Origin: Pinguiococcus pyrenoidosus
Lineage: Eukaryota; Sar; Pinguiophyceae; Pinguiochrysidales; Pinguiochrysidaceae
NCBI GenBank assembly: GCA_019677205.1
Contig: JAAMXY010000044.1
Coordinates: forward strand, 1,413 to 65,412
Direction: 5' to 3'
DNA length: 64,000 nucleotides
The position numbers were made by a program, and so were the translations under genes. Of the stretch, positions 1-10,779 are shown piece by piece (the stretch's first letter is position 1; each line of letters opens with the position of its first letter). The notes beneath the pieces were generated by a model. It saw only the letters and a program-made list of their open reading frames with translations, was not told the DNA's origin and made no database searches.

Positions 1-398
1 ATCGGGCCCGAAATCCCGGGGAGTACACCCCATGCTTTATCCCCTTGAGAAGACCAGCAGATCCCATTTCCGGTGCCTTGCGGCGTCGTTGATTGGCCAG
101 AAGTGGTTCGTCGCAAGCGGTGTCATTGGTTGCAACACCATTTTGGTATTACGAGCACCACAGCGTCCACTTAGTGATATCAATATTAAACTTATTTTTG
201 ATCATGAAAATCAATATTACGATATGATATGGGAAGTTTGGGCTGAGCCAAGAATATTTGAAACCAAGATGAAACCGAAGCGGGGTCTTCCCGCGCTTTC
301 TGTGCCCTCCGTGCACAGCGGTGTGGACAGGGCGCCTGTTCTTTCTTCCGAATCCCCGCAGCCTCCCGCACCGAAAAGAGAGCTGCTTCTTCACAAAC
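1..398. other. upstream region of MYCBP, no gene recognised
   Basis: No conserved coding sequence is recognisable here. The reading frames that cross it are not supported by homology. An AT-rich islet at about 176-232 stands out from the GC-rich surroundings and lies about 170 bp upstream of the MYCBP start, where a promoter is expected. Confidence 0.4.
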
Positions 399-949
399 AT
401 GTCCACTTATCAGGTGCGGCGCTGCTCTTGGAGATTTGCTCATTCTGTCTCATCCGGGGATTCAAACGTGGAGGTTTCAAAACTGAGGGCGTTTCCTTTT
501 GTGGCCACAGACGCCCGACTCCAAAAAGGAGGAGTTCAGAAAGTACCTGGAGAAGAGTGGCGTGATCGATGCGCTCACCAAGGTGCTCGTGGGCCTGTAC
601 GAGGAGCCAGAGAGACCTCCCAACGCCGTGGACTACATCAAGCGATACATGGGCGCTCCAACCGGTGTAGACATCGAGGCGATCAGGTCAGCACTGCGAG
701 GCTTTTCCCTCTGGGGTATTCTAGAGCTCCTTGGGGGTGGGATGCTGAAGCAAAGCGTTGCAGGGCAGAGAACGATGAGCTGAAGAAACAGACGGAGGAG
801 CTGCAGAAAACCAACTCGGAGCTGCTGGAGAGGGTGCGTGCCAGTCTCGCCGCGACGGACATTGGCATAGAAGCTCGCTGACCGAGGGACCACCTCATCT
901 CCTTCCCCCCTCCCCTGCACAGATCAAGAAGATTGAGGGCGATGCATAG
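399..949 (+). CDS. MYCBP: MYCBP / AMY-1 (c-Myc-binding protein family)
   Basis: Four exons: 399-413, 511-686, 764-833 and 923-949, with introns of 97, 77 and 89 nt that are all GT-AG. The spliced protein has 95 residues; human MYCBP has 103. The core after MSTYQ reads TPDSKKEEFRKYLEKSG, followed by VIDALTKVLVGLYEEPERP, which is the family signature. It ends in a charged coiled coil (NDELKKQTEELQKTNSELL). In animals the family binds Myc and A-kinase anchoring proteins, and in ciliated protists it is associated with flagella. The start is the only Met that gives the short MSTYQ lead and a clean phase-0 splice. Family assignment is secure; the role here is inferred. Confidence 0.88.
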
Positions 950-996
950 ACGGTGGAGCGAGGCGGCCCATAGAAGTTCCAAGGATTCGTGATTGC

Positions 997-2183
997 TTAG
1001 TTGTAGTGGGAATGCCCCCGATTCTGCCGCAGGTGTCCATTGCGGATGTACGCGCTTCGGGTTCCCGGCAAGCGGCCCGCGTACCCTGAGGCCACCTACA
1101 ACAGCTTGTGTCAGTCTCGAGTCTCTGCTGGATGCTGCTTGCTCGTGCTCTCGCGCTCACCGAGGCAGCGCCCACCACCGTGCCGACGGCCGCGACGTAG
1201 ACCACGAGAAGATACGTGGCGACCACTGACGCCGCAGCCAAGGCTGCCAGTCCAAAGAAGGTCAGCGCACTGAGCGGGTCCGGAGCATACGTGTACAGGA
1301 ACGACGCCAGGCTGGAGACACCATGAAGAGAAGGACGAGCCGTCAGCGAGCATATATGGACGATCCCCCTGCATCCCTCCGCGGAAGATCCACGTTACCT
1401 GAACAGGAAGGTGATGAGGGCGAAGATGAGCCCGACGGTCAGGTTCATGACCACTCGGATGAGCACGCGAAGCAGAAACTCCGGCAGGCTTTCATCCCTG
1501 CCCATGGCCATGCCAACGCCCATGAAGATGACGTCCCAGTACGTCGCCCTCTTGGCGAAGCGCTTGCCTCCAGCAAAGGCTCCCCAGAACAGGTCTCTTG
1601 CCTCTCCCACAGTGTCCGTGCTGAAGAGGCCCAGCGCCCGGTGGGCTTCTCGCACCTACCACGCGCCGCATCAGCCTTGCAACACCAGAGCCCCTCCTTG
1701 AGACACCACCAAAAGCAGAAGGACTCGCACCTGAGACTCCACCTTCTTTTGCTCCGAGTTCAGGGCCATCTGCGCGTGCTCTCGCTTGGTCTGCCAGTGC
1801 TGGCACTCTTCGTTGCAGGAGAACCAGCCTTTCCACCACAAACGCGGACGTGAGTCGGACGGGAAGAAGGGGCCCAAGAGGCGACGAAGCCGGCTTGAAA
1901 GTCGATCACCTTTGTTGTAGCGATAGTTCTCGTCCGCTTGGAAAAACGCCATCTCCAGGTCCTGGAGAGACGCGCTGTCCACGGAGTTCATGATGCGCGC
2001 GTACTCCGCGCGCTGTTGGCCGGACACGGAGAAGCCGCTTCCGAAAGCGGTGATGAAGAGGCCGAGGGCCCACAGGCCCATGGCCACATAGTTCCGCTTT
2101 GCAAAGGCGACCGTCGCGCGCACCACCACTTGGCCAAGCTCTCCGGGAGCCACGGGGCTCGCCACATCCTGCTGCGCGGACAT
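997..2183 (-). CDS. conserved multi-pass membrane protein, function unknown
   Basis: Four exons (1731-2183, 1399-1655, 1161-1311, 997-1095) splice in phase into 319 residues. The start is the Met of MSAQQDVASP; an upstream in-frame Met exists at 2336 but lies in AT-rich, promoter-like sequence. One membrane segment near residues 30-50 (VAMGLWALGLFITAFGSGF) is followed by a soluble stretch with a WFSCNEEC motif. Then come at least three more hydrophobic segments: one after GRDESLPEF, one after TYAPDPLSALTFF, and one around TYLLVVYVAAVGTVVG. The tail RNGHLRQNRGHSHYN is short and basic. Clean splicing and conserved-looking helices argue for a real gene, but I do not recognise the family. It is divergently transcribed from the DUF4079 gene at 2520. 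Confidence 0.75.
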
Positions 2184-2519
2184 GCTGTCTTCTGCGCAGG
2201 CACTTCGAGGCGGCAGCAGAAGTCGATCGATTCCGGAGGGAAGATCCGTGAGCGCCGTTTCTATAAAGTTTTGTTTTATCATATGAAAGAATATACTATG
2301 GAGTACCGAGTGGGGAGAAAACACATTTTTGAACATTAACTAAAATTCGAAGAGAGCCTCTGGAAGCCAAGTAAAGGCTGGAATGGGGAAACACAAACGA
2401 AAATTCGTCTTTCAAAACCCGGCGTACGCAGATCGAGATGCTGAAGTGGTGTGGCGCCACACTGCGCCGTCCACGAGGCCGTTCTGACCACTTGCGTCCC
2501 CGGCGATCATTTTTTCACG
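2184..2519. promoter_or_regulatory. divergent promoter region with AT-rich islet
   Basis: Lies between the divergent starts at 2183 (minus) and 2520 (plus). An AT-rich islet at about 2262-2350, with TATA-like runs such as CTATAAAG near 2260, contrasts with flanking GC-rich DNA. The promoter role is inferred from position and composition. Confidence 0.5.
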
Positions 2520-3482
2520 ATGAATTTCCGCGTCCTTGCTCTCCTTGCCATCGTCGCGCCCGCCCTCGGCTTCGCAGGTGCGCATTGGGCGCTTTTGCCA
2601 CGAAGATCCGCAGTCTGGAATGCGTCACAGCTGCAATCTGAGCGCTGCGCTGGAGGATACGACCTGTGGATGAAGTCTTCTAGCTTGCTTTGCTTGGCTG
2701 TCTATGAACTCGCCAGTGACTGCCAGTCTCTTGCCCCTCTGCGTAGGCCTCGGTCGGCGCGTTTCGATGCAAAGAAAGTCTCGGATGCCCATGAAGATGA
2801 TCGCGGGACCTTTGGATGCCATCAGAGAGCCACTGATGGTGCGTTTTCGTTGTCCGCGTTTATGCGTTTCCCTTTGAGAAAAGAGCAATGAAGCTTTGGT
2901 GCCTTACCAAGCTGTTGCACATCATCAGGAGTACTGCAACATCTGGGTGCCGACGCTGCAGGGCTTTAACTGGCCAGAGCCGGTGTTGCATTGGCTTCAC
3001 CCTGTGAACAGTACGTGCCTTTTTTCTTAAAAGAGAAGCGCGTCATGCCGAATGCTCGATGGCGCTGACAAGTCTGTTGCGCGATTACAGTGGCGATCGT
3101 GCTCTTCGCCATGGGCGGGCAAGGCACGTTTCTCGGGTGGCGCATCCGCACGCAGCCGGACAACCAGTCGCTCGACCCGGTGACCGGCAAGACTGACCGA
3201 GACCTGCATCCTCTGCTCATGGGAGGGGCCACCTTCTTCTTCCTGGCCGGAGCCAACGGCGGCCTCACGCTCGGCGCGGCCATGGGCAAGGAGATCGTGG
3301 CGTCGCCGCACGCGTACACCGCCGTCATCGGCCTCAGCCTCCTCTTCGTCCAGGCGGGCTTGATGGCCTTCTTCAAGGGCAACCCGACCGCTCGTACCGT
3401 GCACGCCTACCTCGGCACCGCGACCATGATTCTCCTGGTCATTCACGCGGGACTTGGCCTGCAGTATGGCCTGAGCTTCTAG
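2520..3482 (+). CDS. DUF4079 membrane protein, probably plastid-targeted
   Basis: Exons are about 2520-2577, 2747-2838, 2930-3010 and 3091-3482. The protein starts with a hydrophobic signal (MNFRVLALLAIVAPALG) followed by FAGLGRRVSMQRKSRM, a basic stretch rich in Ser and Arg. This looks like a bipartite ER-signal plus transit peptide with Phe after the cleavage site. The mature part has EYCNIWVPTLQGFNWPEPV, then about four membrane helices. It carries the conserved-looking motifs GGQGTFLGW, DLHPLLMGGATFFF and HAYLGTATM. DUF4079 proteins occur in cyanobacteria and plastids, and their biochemical role is unknown. Exon phases all agree. Family assignment is good; targeting is inferred. Confidence 0.8.
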
Positions 3483-4227
3483 GCAAACGTCGCTTTGGTC
3501 TTGTTGGACCGCTGTGCGAGGCGGCATGTCACAGCCTTGAGATGGGCGGTTGGTGTGGGAGGCAAACATCTCAAGAATGTCTCGTTTGAAGTTTCGCCAT
3601 TGGATGTCCTCCAGTTGTGCACCTTGTCTCCTCCTCTCTCTCCTCCTCCTCCTCTCTCTCAGCGAGCCAAGCTTCTCGCGAACTTGCCGGCCATCCCGCC
3701 CTTCTCCCAGCACCTTGTCCACTTCGCAGCCTTTTCAGTGTCCTGGCCCTAGGTTCGAGATCAGAGTTTCAGGCCCCAAAGCTAGCTTCGATTCCGTTTG
3801 AAAAAGAACGACGAACATGGTGCGCAGGCCCACCCGACTTTCTTCCTGGCGTGATCCAGAGCAAGAGAACAAAGAACGAAGAACGAAGAACAAAGACCCA
3901 AGGGAGTATGAAAATACCTCAGTTGAGTACTTTTACCGATACTCCATGGTACATGAATATGGGAGGTATCCAACCAAACATGTTGTGATGATCCTTCAGA
4001 GCAGGTTCACTCGTTCTCACTGGCGTGTTCACCCATTCAACAGCTGCGCATCCGATTGCCAAAAGCCCGCGCCACGCTCCTTCTCCTGTCCTTAAGCCGC
4101 ACAGCGCTGTCACAAGACTCTGCGGAGTTCCTCCGCGCGACTTGCGAGGCATTGGAGTCCCGTTTGGAGGGCTTTCGGAGGAAAAACAACCTAGGAGACG
4201 CACCCTCCGCACACTTTCGGCGTCGAA
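3483..4227. other. intergenic region, no gene recognised
   Basis: Spacer between the DUF4079 stop and the CDF exporter start. It contains a CT/CTC-rich low-complexity run (3627-3661) and an A/G-rich run (3854-3902). Open frames are short and unsupported. The part before 4228 should hold the CDF promoter, but I see no clear element. Confidence 0.4.
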
Positions 4228-5864
4228 ATGAGCCTTACCGACTCGTCGGAGGGCCGGCTCAAGCTGGCGATGGCGTTCGCTGTCGGCTTCATGCTGGTAG
4301 AGATCGTCGGTGGCGTGGTGGCGCACTCCCTGGCCATCATTACCGATGCGGCGCATCTTTTGACCGACGTGAGTGTGTGTTTGCCGCGGATTTCCGCAGC
4401 CGTTTTCCGACAAATTGAGCACTGACCACTTGTTGCAGGTCGCGGCGTTCGCCATGAGTCTTATCGGGATCTACTACAGCAAGCAACCGGGCTCCGGGGC
4501 CTTCACGTACGGCCTGGCGCGAGCGGAAGTGCTGTCCGCCTTGGCGAGCACGGTCAGCATCTGGTTGCTCACGGGCTATCTGGTGGTGGAAGCGGTGTGC
4601 CGCATCATCGCGTGGCTCAAGGGAGCAGGCGAGCCGGTGGACGGCCGTCTGATGTTCGTCCTGGCGTCCATCGGCTTGGTGGTCAACCTCGCGATCATGG
4701 CCATTCTCGGCGACAGCGACGCTCACTCCCACGGCGCACATGGCCATGACCATTGTGCGGCGAGAGTGGAGCATGGACATGGGCATAGTCACGGCCATGG
4801 ACACGGGCATGGTCATGGCCATGGGCATGGTCATGGGAACGGGCATGCGAACGGCCACGACCATGAGCGTGAGCACGAGCACGAGCACGAGCACGAACAT
4901 GAGCATGAACATGAACCTGAGCATGAGCATGAACATGAACACGAGCATGAACATGAGCACGAGCACAGGGATCATCACGTCGCTGCTACTGAGACGACCA
5001 GCTTGCTGTCTGGTACGTGATTACCGCATGTGCTAGATTCTCTTTGCAACTCCTTCTGGGGACTAAGTCGCCATCCTACGAAGCGTACGCGGCCTACGAT
5101 GCGTTGGACGTGGAGGCCCATGGCGAGGATCATGACCACGATGACTTCACGGACGATGATCCCGATGCAGATGGTGCGTGTTTGGCACCGTGAATGCCCC
5201 TAGCTTGCGTACGAAAGCGAAGTTGACGTGGCGTAACATATGTGTAAACTGCAACGCCCTGCAGAGCATCCGAGGCGACGAAATACCCGCAGCGTCACGG
5301 AGGATGCGGCCTACATCCATGCGCTCGGCGACCTGGTGCAGTCCATGGGCGTCATGCTGGCGGGAGCCATCTGCTGGGCGAAGCCAGACTGGGCAGTAGT
5401 GGATCCGCTTTGCACGATTCTGTTCGCGATCATCGTTTTGTACACCACCTACCAAGTGTCGAGCGCGACGCTGCGCATTCTCCTTGAAGGCGCCCCCGTC
5501 GGCTTCAGCTACAACGATCTCAAGGTAGAACCAAGGCTGACGCGGCTTTCGCTCAACCTCGTCTTGCGCTCACGGACGTTTTCCTCAACAGCGCGACCTT
5601 GCAAGTATCCCCGGCGTCGAGAATGTCCATTGCTTACACGTGTGGGTGCTTAGTCCCGGCCTCAGCGCAGGCTCGGTGCACATGCATGCCACGGACTGCG
5701 AGGCGGCCATGGGCCGAGCGCGGAGCATCTTTGGCAGATACGGCATCGAGCACACCACCATTCAAGCGGAGCCGAGTGTGCAGCGAGACGAGGAGAAGAG
5801 TGAGCGCCGATGCTACAACCGGCAGTGCTCGGACGCCAGCCGCGTGCAGTGCGCACGATCATAG
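4228..5864 (+). CDS. CDF/ZnT-family zinc (divalent cation) efflux transporter
   Basis: Exons are 4228-4368, 4439 to about 4967-5011, 5068-5173, 5265-5524 and 5592-5864. Segments TM1-TM2 carry AHSLAIITDAAHLLTD, the first H/D metal site (HxxxD-like). The fourth exon has YIHALGDLVQSMGV, the second HxxxD site. The C-terminal exon (DLASIPGVENVHCLHVWVLSPG) is the cytosolic ferredoxin-like domain of CDF proteins. Between TM4 and TM5 lies a very long loop of GH and EH repeats (about 4720-4970), typical of the ZnT histidine-rich loop but unusually large. The exon 2/3 junction is unresolved: the best acceptor (CTAAG at 5067) needs phase 0, which the best-looking donor at 5012 does not give. It probably exports Zn2+ from the cytosol. 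Confidence 0.9.
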
Positions 5865-6639
5865 CGAAAAGAGTAGAAAGAGATGATGAAGAAGGAGAAG
5901 AAATGACACCTTTTCATACACTGTTTGCCGTGGAAAAAGAAAGAAGAAAGAGGGGGTCGATGCAGACGCGGAAGAAAGGAAGGAACCTCTTTCCAAAGCC
6001 ACACACGCGTCGACGAACCACGGCGCGCTGTCGAATCTCGACGCCGGTCCTTGGGAACCACAACCCGAAGCAGCTGCTCAGGTCCAGTGGAAACCCATCA
6101 GCTGCACAAGGCGCATCGTCGCTGTGAGATCCATCAAGCGTTTTGCGTCAACTTCGACGGAAGCATCAGACGCATACGTGGCGCTGGCGGAGATCGTCTA
6201 GGCCACAGTTTCACAGTTTCCAACCCCTGTCTTTCTGTCCATTTCCTCTGAATTTCTCTGAATTTATCTGAATTTCTCTGAATTCCTCTGAGTTAATTCT
6301 TCGACTTCGCCCGGACTGGTCAGGTGAAGCTACTGAGGGACCGCCGTGTGGATCTCCTGCGCAACTTGTGCTTCCACACGACAGTTGTACTACGCATCAT
6401 CCAATCTCGTCTTCCGCTTTGAAGAACCTCTGTCCAATGCCATCTACTTACTTGATTCCGCTGCCTCACTTATCCACACCCATCACAACAACGTGGCGCC
6501 GTACGTTAGCCGCTCTTGCGCAGCAGCTGAGCTCACCATTTCGTATTGACGTCGGCGCCAGACATCCGCTGCGGCTTTGTACCAAAGCGCCACAGCATGC
6601 CTAATTGACGCCGCACAGTGCTCCGGTTCGGCTCTCAAC
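5865..6639. other. intergenic region with 10-bp tandem repeat
   Basis: Spacer between the CDF and ZIP genes, both on the plus strand. A purine-rich stretch at 5868-5985 follows the CDF stop. At 6248-6297 there are five copies of a 10-bp unit related to CTGAATTTCT. No coding sequence is recognisable; the ZIP promoter should lie in the right part. Confidence 0.45.
6248..6297 (+). repeat. 10-bp tandem repeat, five copies
   Basis: Five consecutive units of the form CTGAATTTCT, CTGAATTTAT, CTGAATTTCT, CTGAATTCCT, CTGAGTTAAT in the CDF-ZIP spacer. The last copy is degenerate. It is AT-richer than its surroundings and about 340 bp upstream of the ZIP start. Confidence 0.8.
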
Positions 6640-8079
6640 ATGACCGCCTTGCTTAAGGTGACGGTGGGGACGTTCATCCCGGCGGTGGTGGCCGTGCTGG
6701 CCGTGGCGTTTTCGCGGCGCTTTGCTACTGGTGAATAAGCGCTTGCGGCTTGGCGCCAAAGGCGCGCAGCGCGCTAATACGCTAGTGTACAGGCGCGGAT
6801 GAGGTCACCCTGGGTCTCATGCAGCTCTTCTCTGCGGGAGTCATCACCGCAGTGGCGCTCTCGCACATGTTGGCGGACGCTTCGGGCATGGTGGAGGATC
6901 TCGGTGCGTGGTTCTCCCCTGTCCTATAGCGAAGCACGTCTCTTACGCCACGAGTTCGCAGTGCCGGAACCCACCGTTGGAGTGCTCTTTGGCTCCGCGT
7001 TCCTCTTGATGTTCATCGTGGAGTCCAGCACGCACCACAGCCCCGACAAGCGCCAGGCGAGCCAGCATGAGCACGTTCACGGCGGCGAAGCGCAGCCGCT
7101 GCTGCGCAGTTCGGCGTCTCAGAGTGGCGAGACGCCGGCTTCGCAGGCTCCTGCGCCTTTGGCGAAGGGCAGCTTATGCTGCTCGGTGCCGCTGGCCTAT
7201 CGGGCGCGATCTCGGGGGCGCCACATCAGCCACGGGCCCAGCGCGGCGGGCTTCTTGGACGACGACGACGAGAACAACGTCAAGCTGCTGGTCGCGTTGA
7301 GTCTTCACGCGTTCTTCGAGGGTCTGGGGCTCGCGGGCATGGCCCTCGAGCAGGTGCGGTTGCGCCTTCACGGCTTCACGCCTTCAGCAGAAGAGAGGAA
7401 GAGAGGGAGAGATGTGGAGGATCGGACGGGTGGCTGCTCACATCTCTCTTGTTGCTTTGGGCCACAGGGTTTCTACATTCTCCTCTTCGCGATTTGCTTT
7501 CACAAGGCGCTGGCTGGGGCCACGATAGGAGCGAATAGTGCTTATGAGCATCCGGTAGGATTTTGGACAGGAGAAGGTGGCGTCGGCAGGGAGACTTGCG
7601 GATGCCCTGACGTCCCCCATCTGGATCGGCACAGACGGAAACATACTTGGCGAAAGGGGTGCTGTTCTTTGCGCTGGCGACGCCGCTGGGAGCCTTGGTT
7701 GGCTTCTTGCTCACGGAGATGGACGGGACCGTCGATGGTTTTTACACTTTTCGGTAAGCGTCCGACTCGCGCAGAGAGACATTGGCAGAGGCGCTGATGG
7801 GGGCGCCCTCTTCCTTCGCCGCCGCAGGACAATCATCAGCGGCGTTTTTGTGGCGCTGGCCGGAGGCACATTACTTTACGTGGCAGCCTTGGAGATCCTG
7901 CCGCACGGCCTTACCTGCTGTGCTTCCCACCAGGTGACGTCGCGCGGAGGAAAAGACGTAGACGTCCCTCATGAGATGAAACCATTGCTGACGAGTTGTC
8001 TCCAATTCTGCAGGCGATGGGGCTGTCCTTGCTCGTCCTCGGATACGCTGCCATGTCCGCGCTTGCCTTTGTCATATGA
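6640..8079 (+). CDS. ZIP-family divalent metal transporter
   Basis: About seven exons, starting 6640-6730 and 6793-6905, with further exons near 6960-7353, 7469-7554, 7658-7745, 7828-7931 and 8013-8079. Junctions checked by frame use GT-AG. Conserved motifs are ALSHMLADA in an early helix, SLHAFFEGLGLAGMAL (the HxxxEG metal site of helix IV) and FHKALAGATIGAN (the helix V site). The loop between the third and fourth helices holds HHSP, HEHVHGG and an acidic FLDDDDENN patch. The last exons give the final helices (GVFVALAGGTLLYVAALEILPHG). ZIP proteins move Zn2+ or Fe2+ into the cytosol, opposite to the CDF exporter next door. An upstream signal-bearing exon cannot be excluded. Confidence 0.9.
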
Positions 8080-8542
8080 GTCAAGGAAGATGCGATCGTA
8101 CTGTAGATGTGGCACAGCCGGCGTGTAGCCAAAGCCTTCCATTCGTCCGCGCGAAGCGATGGACTCAACATCGAGCCAGTGAAAATCCTGCAGGCAGACG
8201 ACGATGTTGGTAGCGAGTCCAAGCCACCGGCGCCCTGCCGCAAGCTCGTCCGTCCTGCTCATCATCGGATGATCGCTCACCGGGGTCGGGGGTGTTGGAG
8301 TGATTTCCGCAGACTCAACCCAGGACCGAGCGACGCCGAAGGTGTCGAAGGCGTCGTTGTGGCAGCCGAACTCGTGCGTCTTCGCGCCCGCATGTGAAAG
8401 CTCCGACTTTTTCTTCGATGTCCCCATCACGGAACTTCGCTGTCACCACGCCACAGCATCCGCCAACACGCTTCACCGGGTAGTTTGCTGAGGCACTGGT
8501 GGAAGCCTAGGGCGACCGGCACCACTGCGGAAAGCCTGAAGG
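8080..8542. other. intergenic region, no gene recognised
   Basis: Between the ZIP stop and the NDC1 start, both plus strand. A 153-codon frame on the minus strand (7969-8430) covers part of it but overlaps the last ZIP exon antisense and resembles nothing I know. I see no other structure. Confidence 0.4.
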
Positions 8543-10061
8543 ATGCAGCCGTCTTGCTTGGCAGTCCTTCTGCTTCTCGTAGCAGTTTCCGCCGCCGTTC
8601 CCACCGCCGTTCCCAAGATTGTGGTGGTCGGCGGGGGCTTTGGCGGGGTAGGCCCTGGTGTCGGGAGTCTGGGAGAGCCACTCTGACCCCCTAAATACCG
8701 CGTGGCATCAGGTTTATACGGCGCTCAAGCTGGCCGATTACCCCTGGGGCCTCTCCCGGAAGCCGCAGATCACCGTGGTGGACCCCAAGGAGAAGTTCGT
8801 GTTCCTGCCGCTGCTCTACGACTACGCCGTGGGCGACGCGGGCCCTGCAGAGGTGCGACAGCGGCCTCTCCGGGCTTCAAACCCAGCCAGAAAGGCTTGC
8901 AGGAAAGGCTGACGTGTTGCAACAGGTCTGCCCCGAATTCTCCAGCATCTTCCGGCGCTCGGGGGTGGCCTTCCTGCAGGCGGAGGTGACGGACATTGTC
9001 ACCGAGGACAGGCTGGTGAAGCTCAAGGGCGACGAGGAGCCGCTGTCGTATGACTACTTGGTCATGGCGCCTGGCGCCCAGTCCAACCTGGACCTGGCGA
9101 AGGGAGCGAAGGACTGGGCGATGAGCTTCAGCACCTTGGACGACGCGCTTCAGCTGCGGTCTCTCCTGGAATCCGTGGGACCCACCAAGCAGCGAGCGGT
9201 CATCGTGGGCGGCGGCTACGCGGGAGTGGAGCTTGCGTGCAGCCTGGCGGAGCGGCGGCAGGGCAACGCCTTCGACGTCGTGCTCGTGAACCGCGGGCCA
9301 GAGGTGCTCGCCGGAGCGCCCTCTGGCAATCGCCGGGCGGCGGAGGACTCGCTGAGCAAGAGCGGGGTCCGCGTCGTGCGGGACGCGACGGTCGTGGAAG
9401 TCGGAAGCAAGGCCGCGGACGGCAGCGGCGGAGCCGCCTCCTTCAGCGAGAAGTTCGTCCTGCTGGAGGACGGCACGGAGATCCCGGCGGAGCTGGTGTA
9501 CTGGACGGCAGGGAACAAGCCGTCGCCGCTGATGCAGAAGATCACCGGTCTAGAAGGTGCGTCCCGTGCTTTCCGATTCGCGTCGCGCGTCGCCGAACGT
9601 CTCATGTCGGGTCGTGCGCAGTGCCGGAGGGGGGCCGGCTGGAGGTCGACGACGTCTTGCGGGTGCAGGGATGCGATGGGCGCATCTTTGGGCTCGGCGA
9701 CGCCGTGATCTCCAGAAGCAACGGCGAGGTGGTGCCTGCGTCGGCGCAGGTGGCCTTCCAGCAGGCGGACTACGTGGCCTACAACATGTGGTCGCTGATC
9801 GCGACCCCGAAGGCCCGGCGGCCGCAGCTCCTGTCCTTCCGCTACGTGGCGCTGGGGGAGATGATGACTTTGGGAACGCCGACGAAGGCGAGCGTGGCGA
9901 CGCCCTTTGGCATCAGCGTGAAAGGCTCGGTGGCCGCGCTGGCCAGGCGCCTCGTGTACACCGTTCGCATGCCGACCCTCGGCAGTGCCGTGGGCGCCGG
10001 CTGGGGCTTTTCTTCGCACCTGATCAAGCGCGCCTTCCGCCGAACGACAGCGCAGACGTGA
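8543..10061 (+). CDS. NDC1: NDC1-type alternative NAD(P)H dehydrogenase (plastid type II)
   Basis: Exons begin at 8543, 8713, 8924 and 9622; the last ends at 10061. The N-terminus is a signal-like hydrophobic stretch (MQPSCLAVLLLLVAVSAAV) running almost directly into the FAD-binding motif KIVVVGGGFGG. A second dinucleotide fold follows at VIVGGGYAGVELA. Diagnostic for NDC1 rather than other NDH-2 enzymes are KFVFLPLLYDYAVGD, SAPDGN-like GAPSGNRRAAEDS, and the C-terminal pair AQVAFQQADYVAYNMW and LGEMMTLG. NDC1 reduces plastoquinone (also quinones of the vitamin K1 and tocochromanol pathways) with NADPH on the plastid side. The presequence leaves little room for a transit peptide after the signal. 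Confidence 0.9.
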
Positions 10062-10235
10062 CACCGTCCATCTTCCAGCTTTTCCCTCCTGCAGCAGATC
10101 TCGCCACGACGCTTCGTGCCACACAACGAAGAGACAAAGACAGAAAAACACACAGAAGAAAAGAAGCAGCGACGAATCGAAGTTGTATAGCTCGCCTGCC
10201 ATCAACCTTCATCCGCGGACAACCGCGTTGAACAC

Positions 10236-10779
10236 CTAATAGTCCGCATCGCCGCCGCCGAACATATCCATACCGCCGCCAAGGTCCACCTCCTCCGGCT
10301 CCTCCTCCTTCTCGGGCTCTGCCTCTTCCGCCGGTGCATCTCCGCCCTCAGCCCCGCCGGCTGCCGCTCCTCCAGCGGCCGCTGCGCCGCCGCCCCCGCC
10401 GCCGCCTCCGCCGCCAAAGCGGCAGATGGACAGCCCCAAATCCGCCGTCAGCGTCACTTCGCCGTCAAATCCAGTGGCCCCAACGCCTGCCACTGCTGCT
10501 CCGAGGCTGGCGTAGGCGGTGCCGTCCACCGTGTGGCTGTAGTTCTCGAACTTGTACTCGAAGCTGGACTCGCCATCGGTCAAAGTGCCGGAAACGCTGC
10601 GAAAAACGGATGAATTCGACTGCAAAAATGGCGCAAAAGGAGGAGCAGCGGTCAAGCTACCTGTACTTTAGGATGTTCAAGCCCTTGTTCTCCTCGTCGC
10701 GGGCCTCCTTGGCCAGCTTGCCGAACACCGGCGGGCTCTTCACGTTCACCTCGATGGTCTTGGAGATGGTCTGGACCAT
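10236..10779 (-). CDS. unrecognised protein with Gly/Ala linker and acidic tail
   Basis: Two exons. The first runs from 10779 (MVQTISKTIEVNVKS) to a donor near 10662; the second starts after a CGCAG acceptor near 10600 and ends at 10236. Together they give roughly 155 residues. The N-terminal two thirds looks like a small folded domain (SVSGTLTDGESSFEYKFENY, FDGEVTLTADLGLSICRF). It is followed by a run of about ten Gly, Ala/Gly repeats, an acidic stretch (EEAEPEKEEEPEEVDLGG) and the end GMDMFGGGDADY. The layout recalls the hinge and acidic tail of ribosomal stalk P-proteins, but the globular part does not match them. Splicing is in phase and codon use is like neighbouring genes. Function unknown. 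Confidence 0.6.

Noticed and set aside
7969-8430. Minus-strand frame of 153 codons near the ZIP gene end
   Set aside because: Overlaps the final ZIP exon antisense and shows no homology or signal; splice logic not found.
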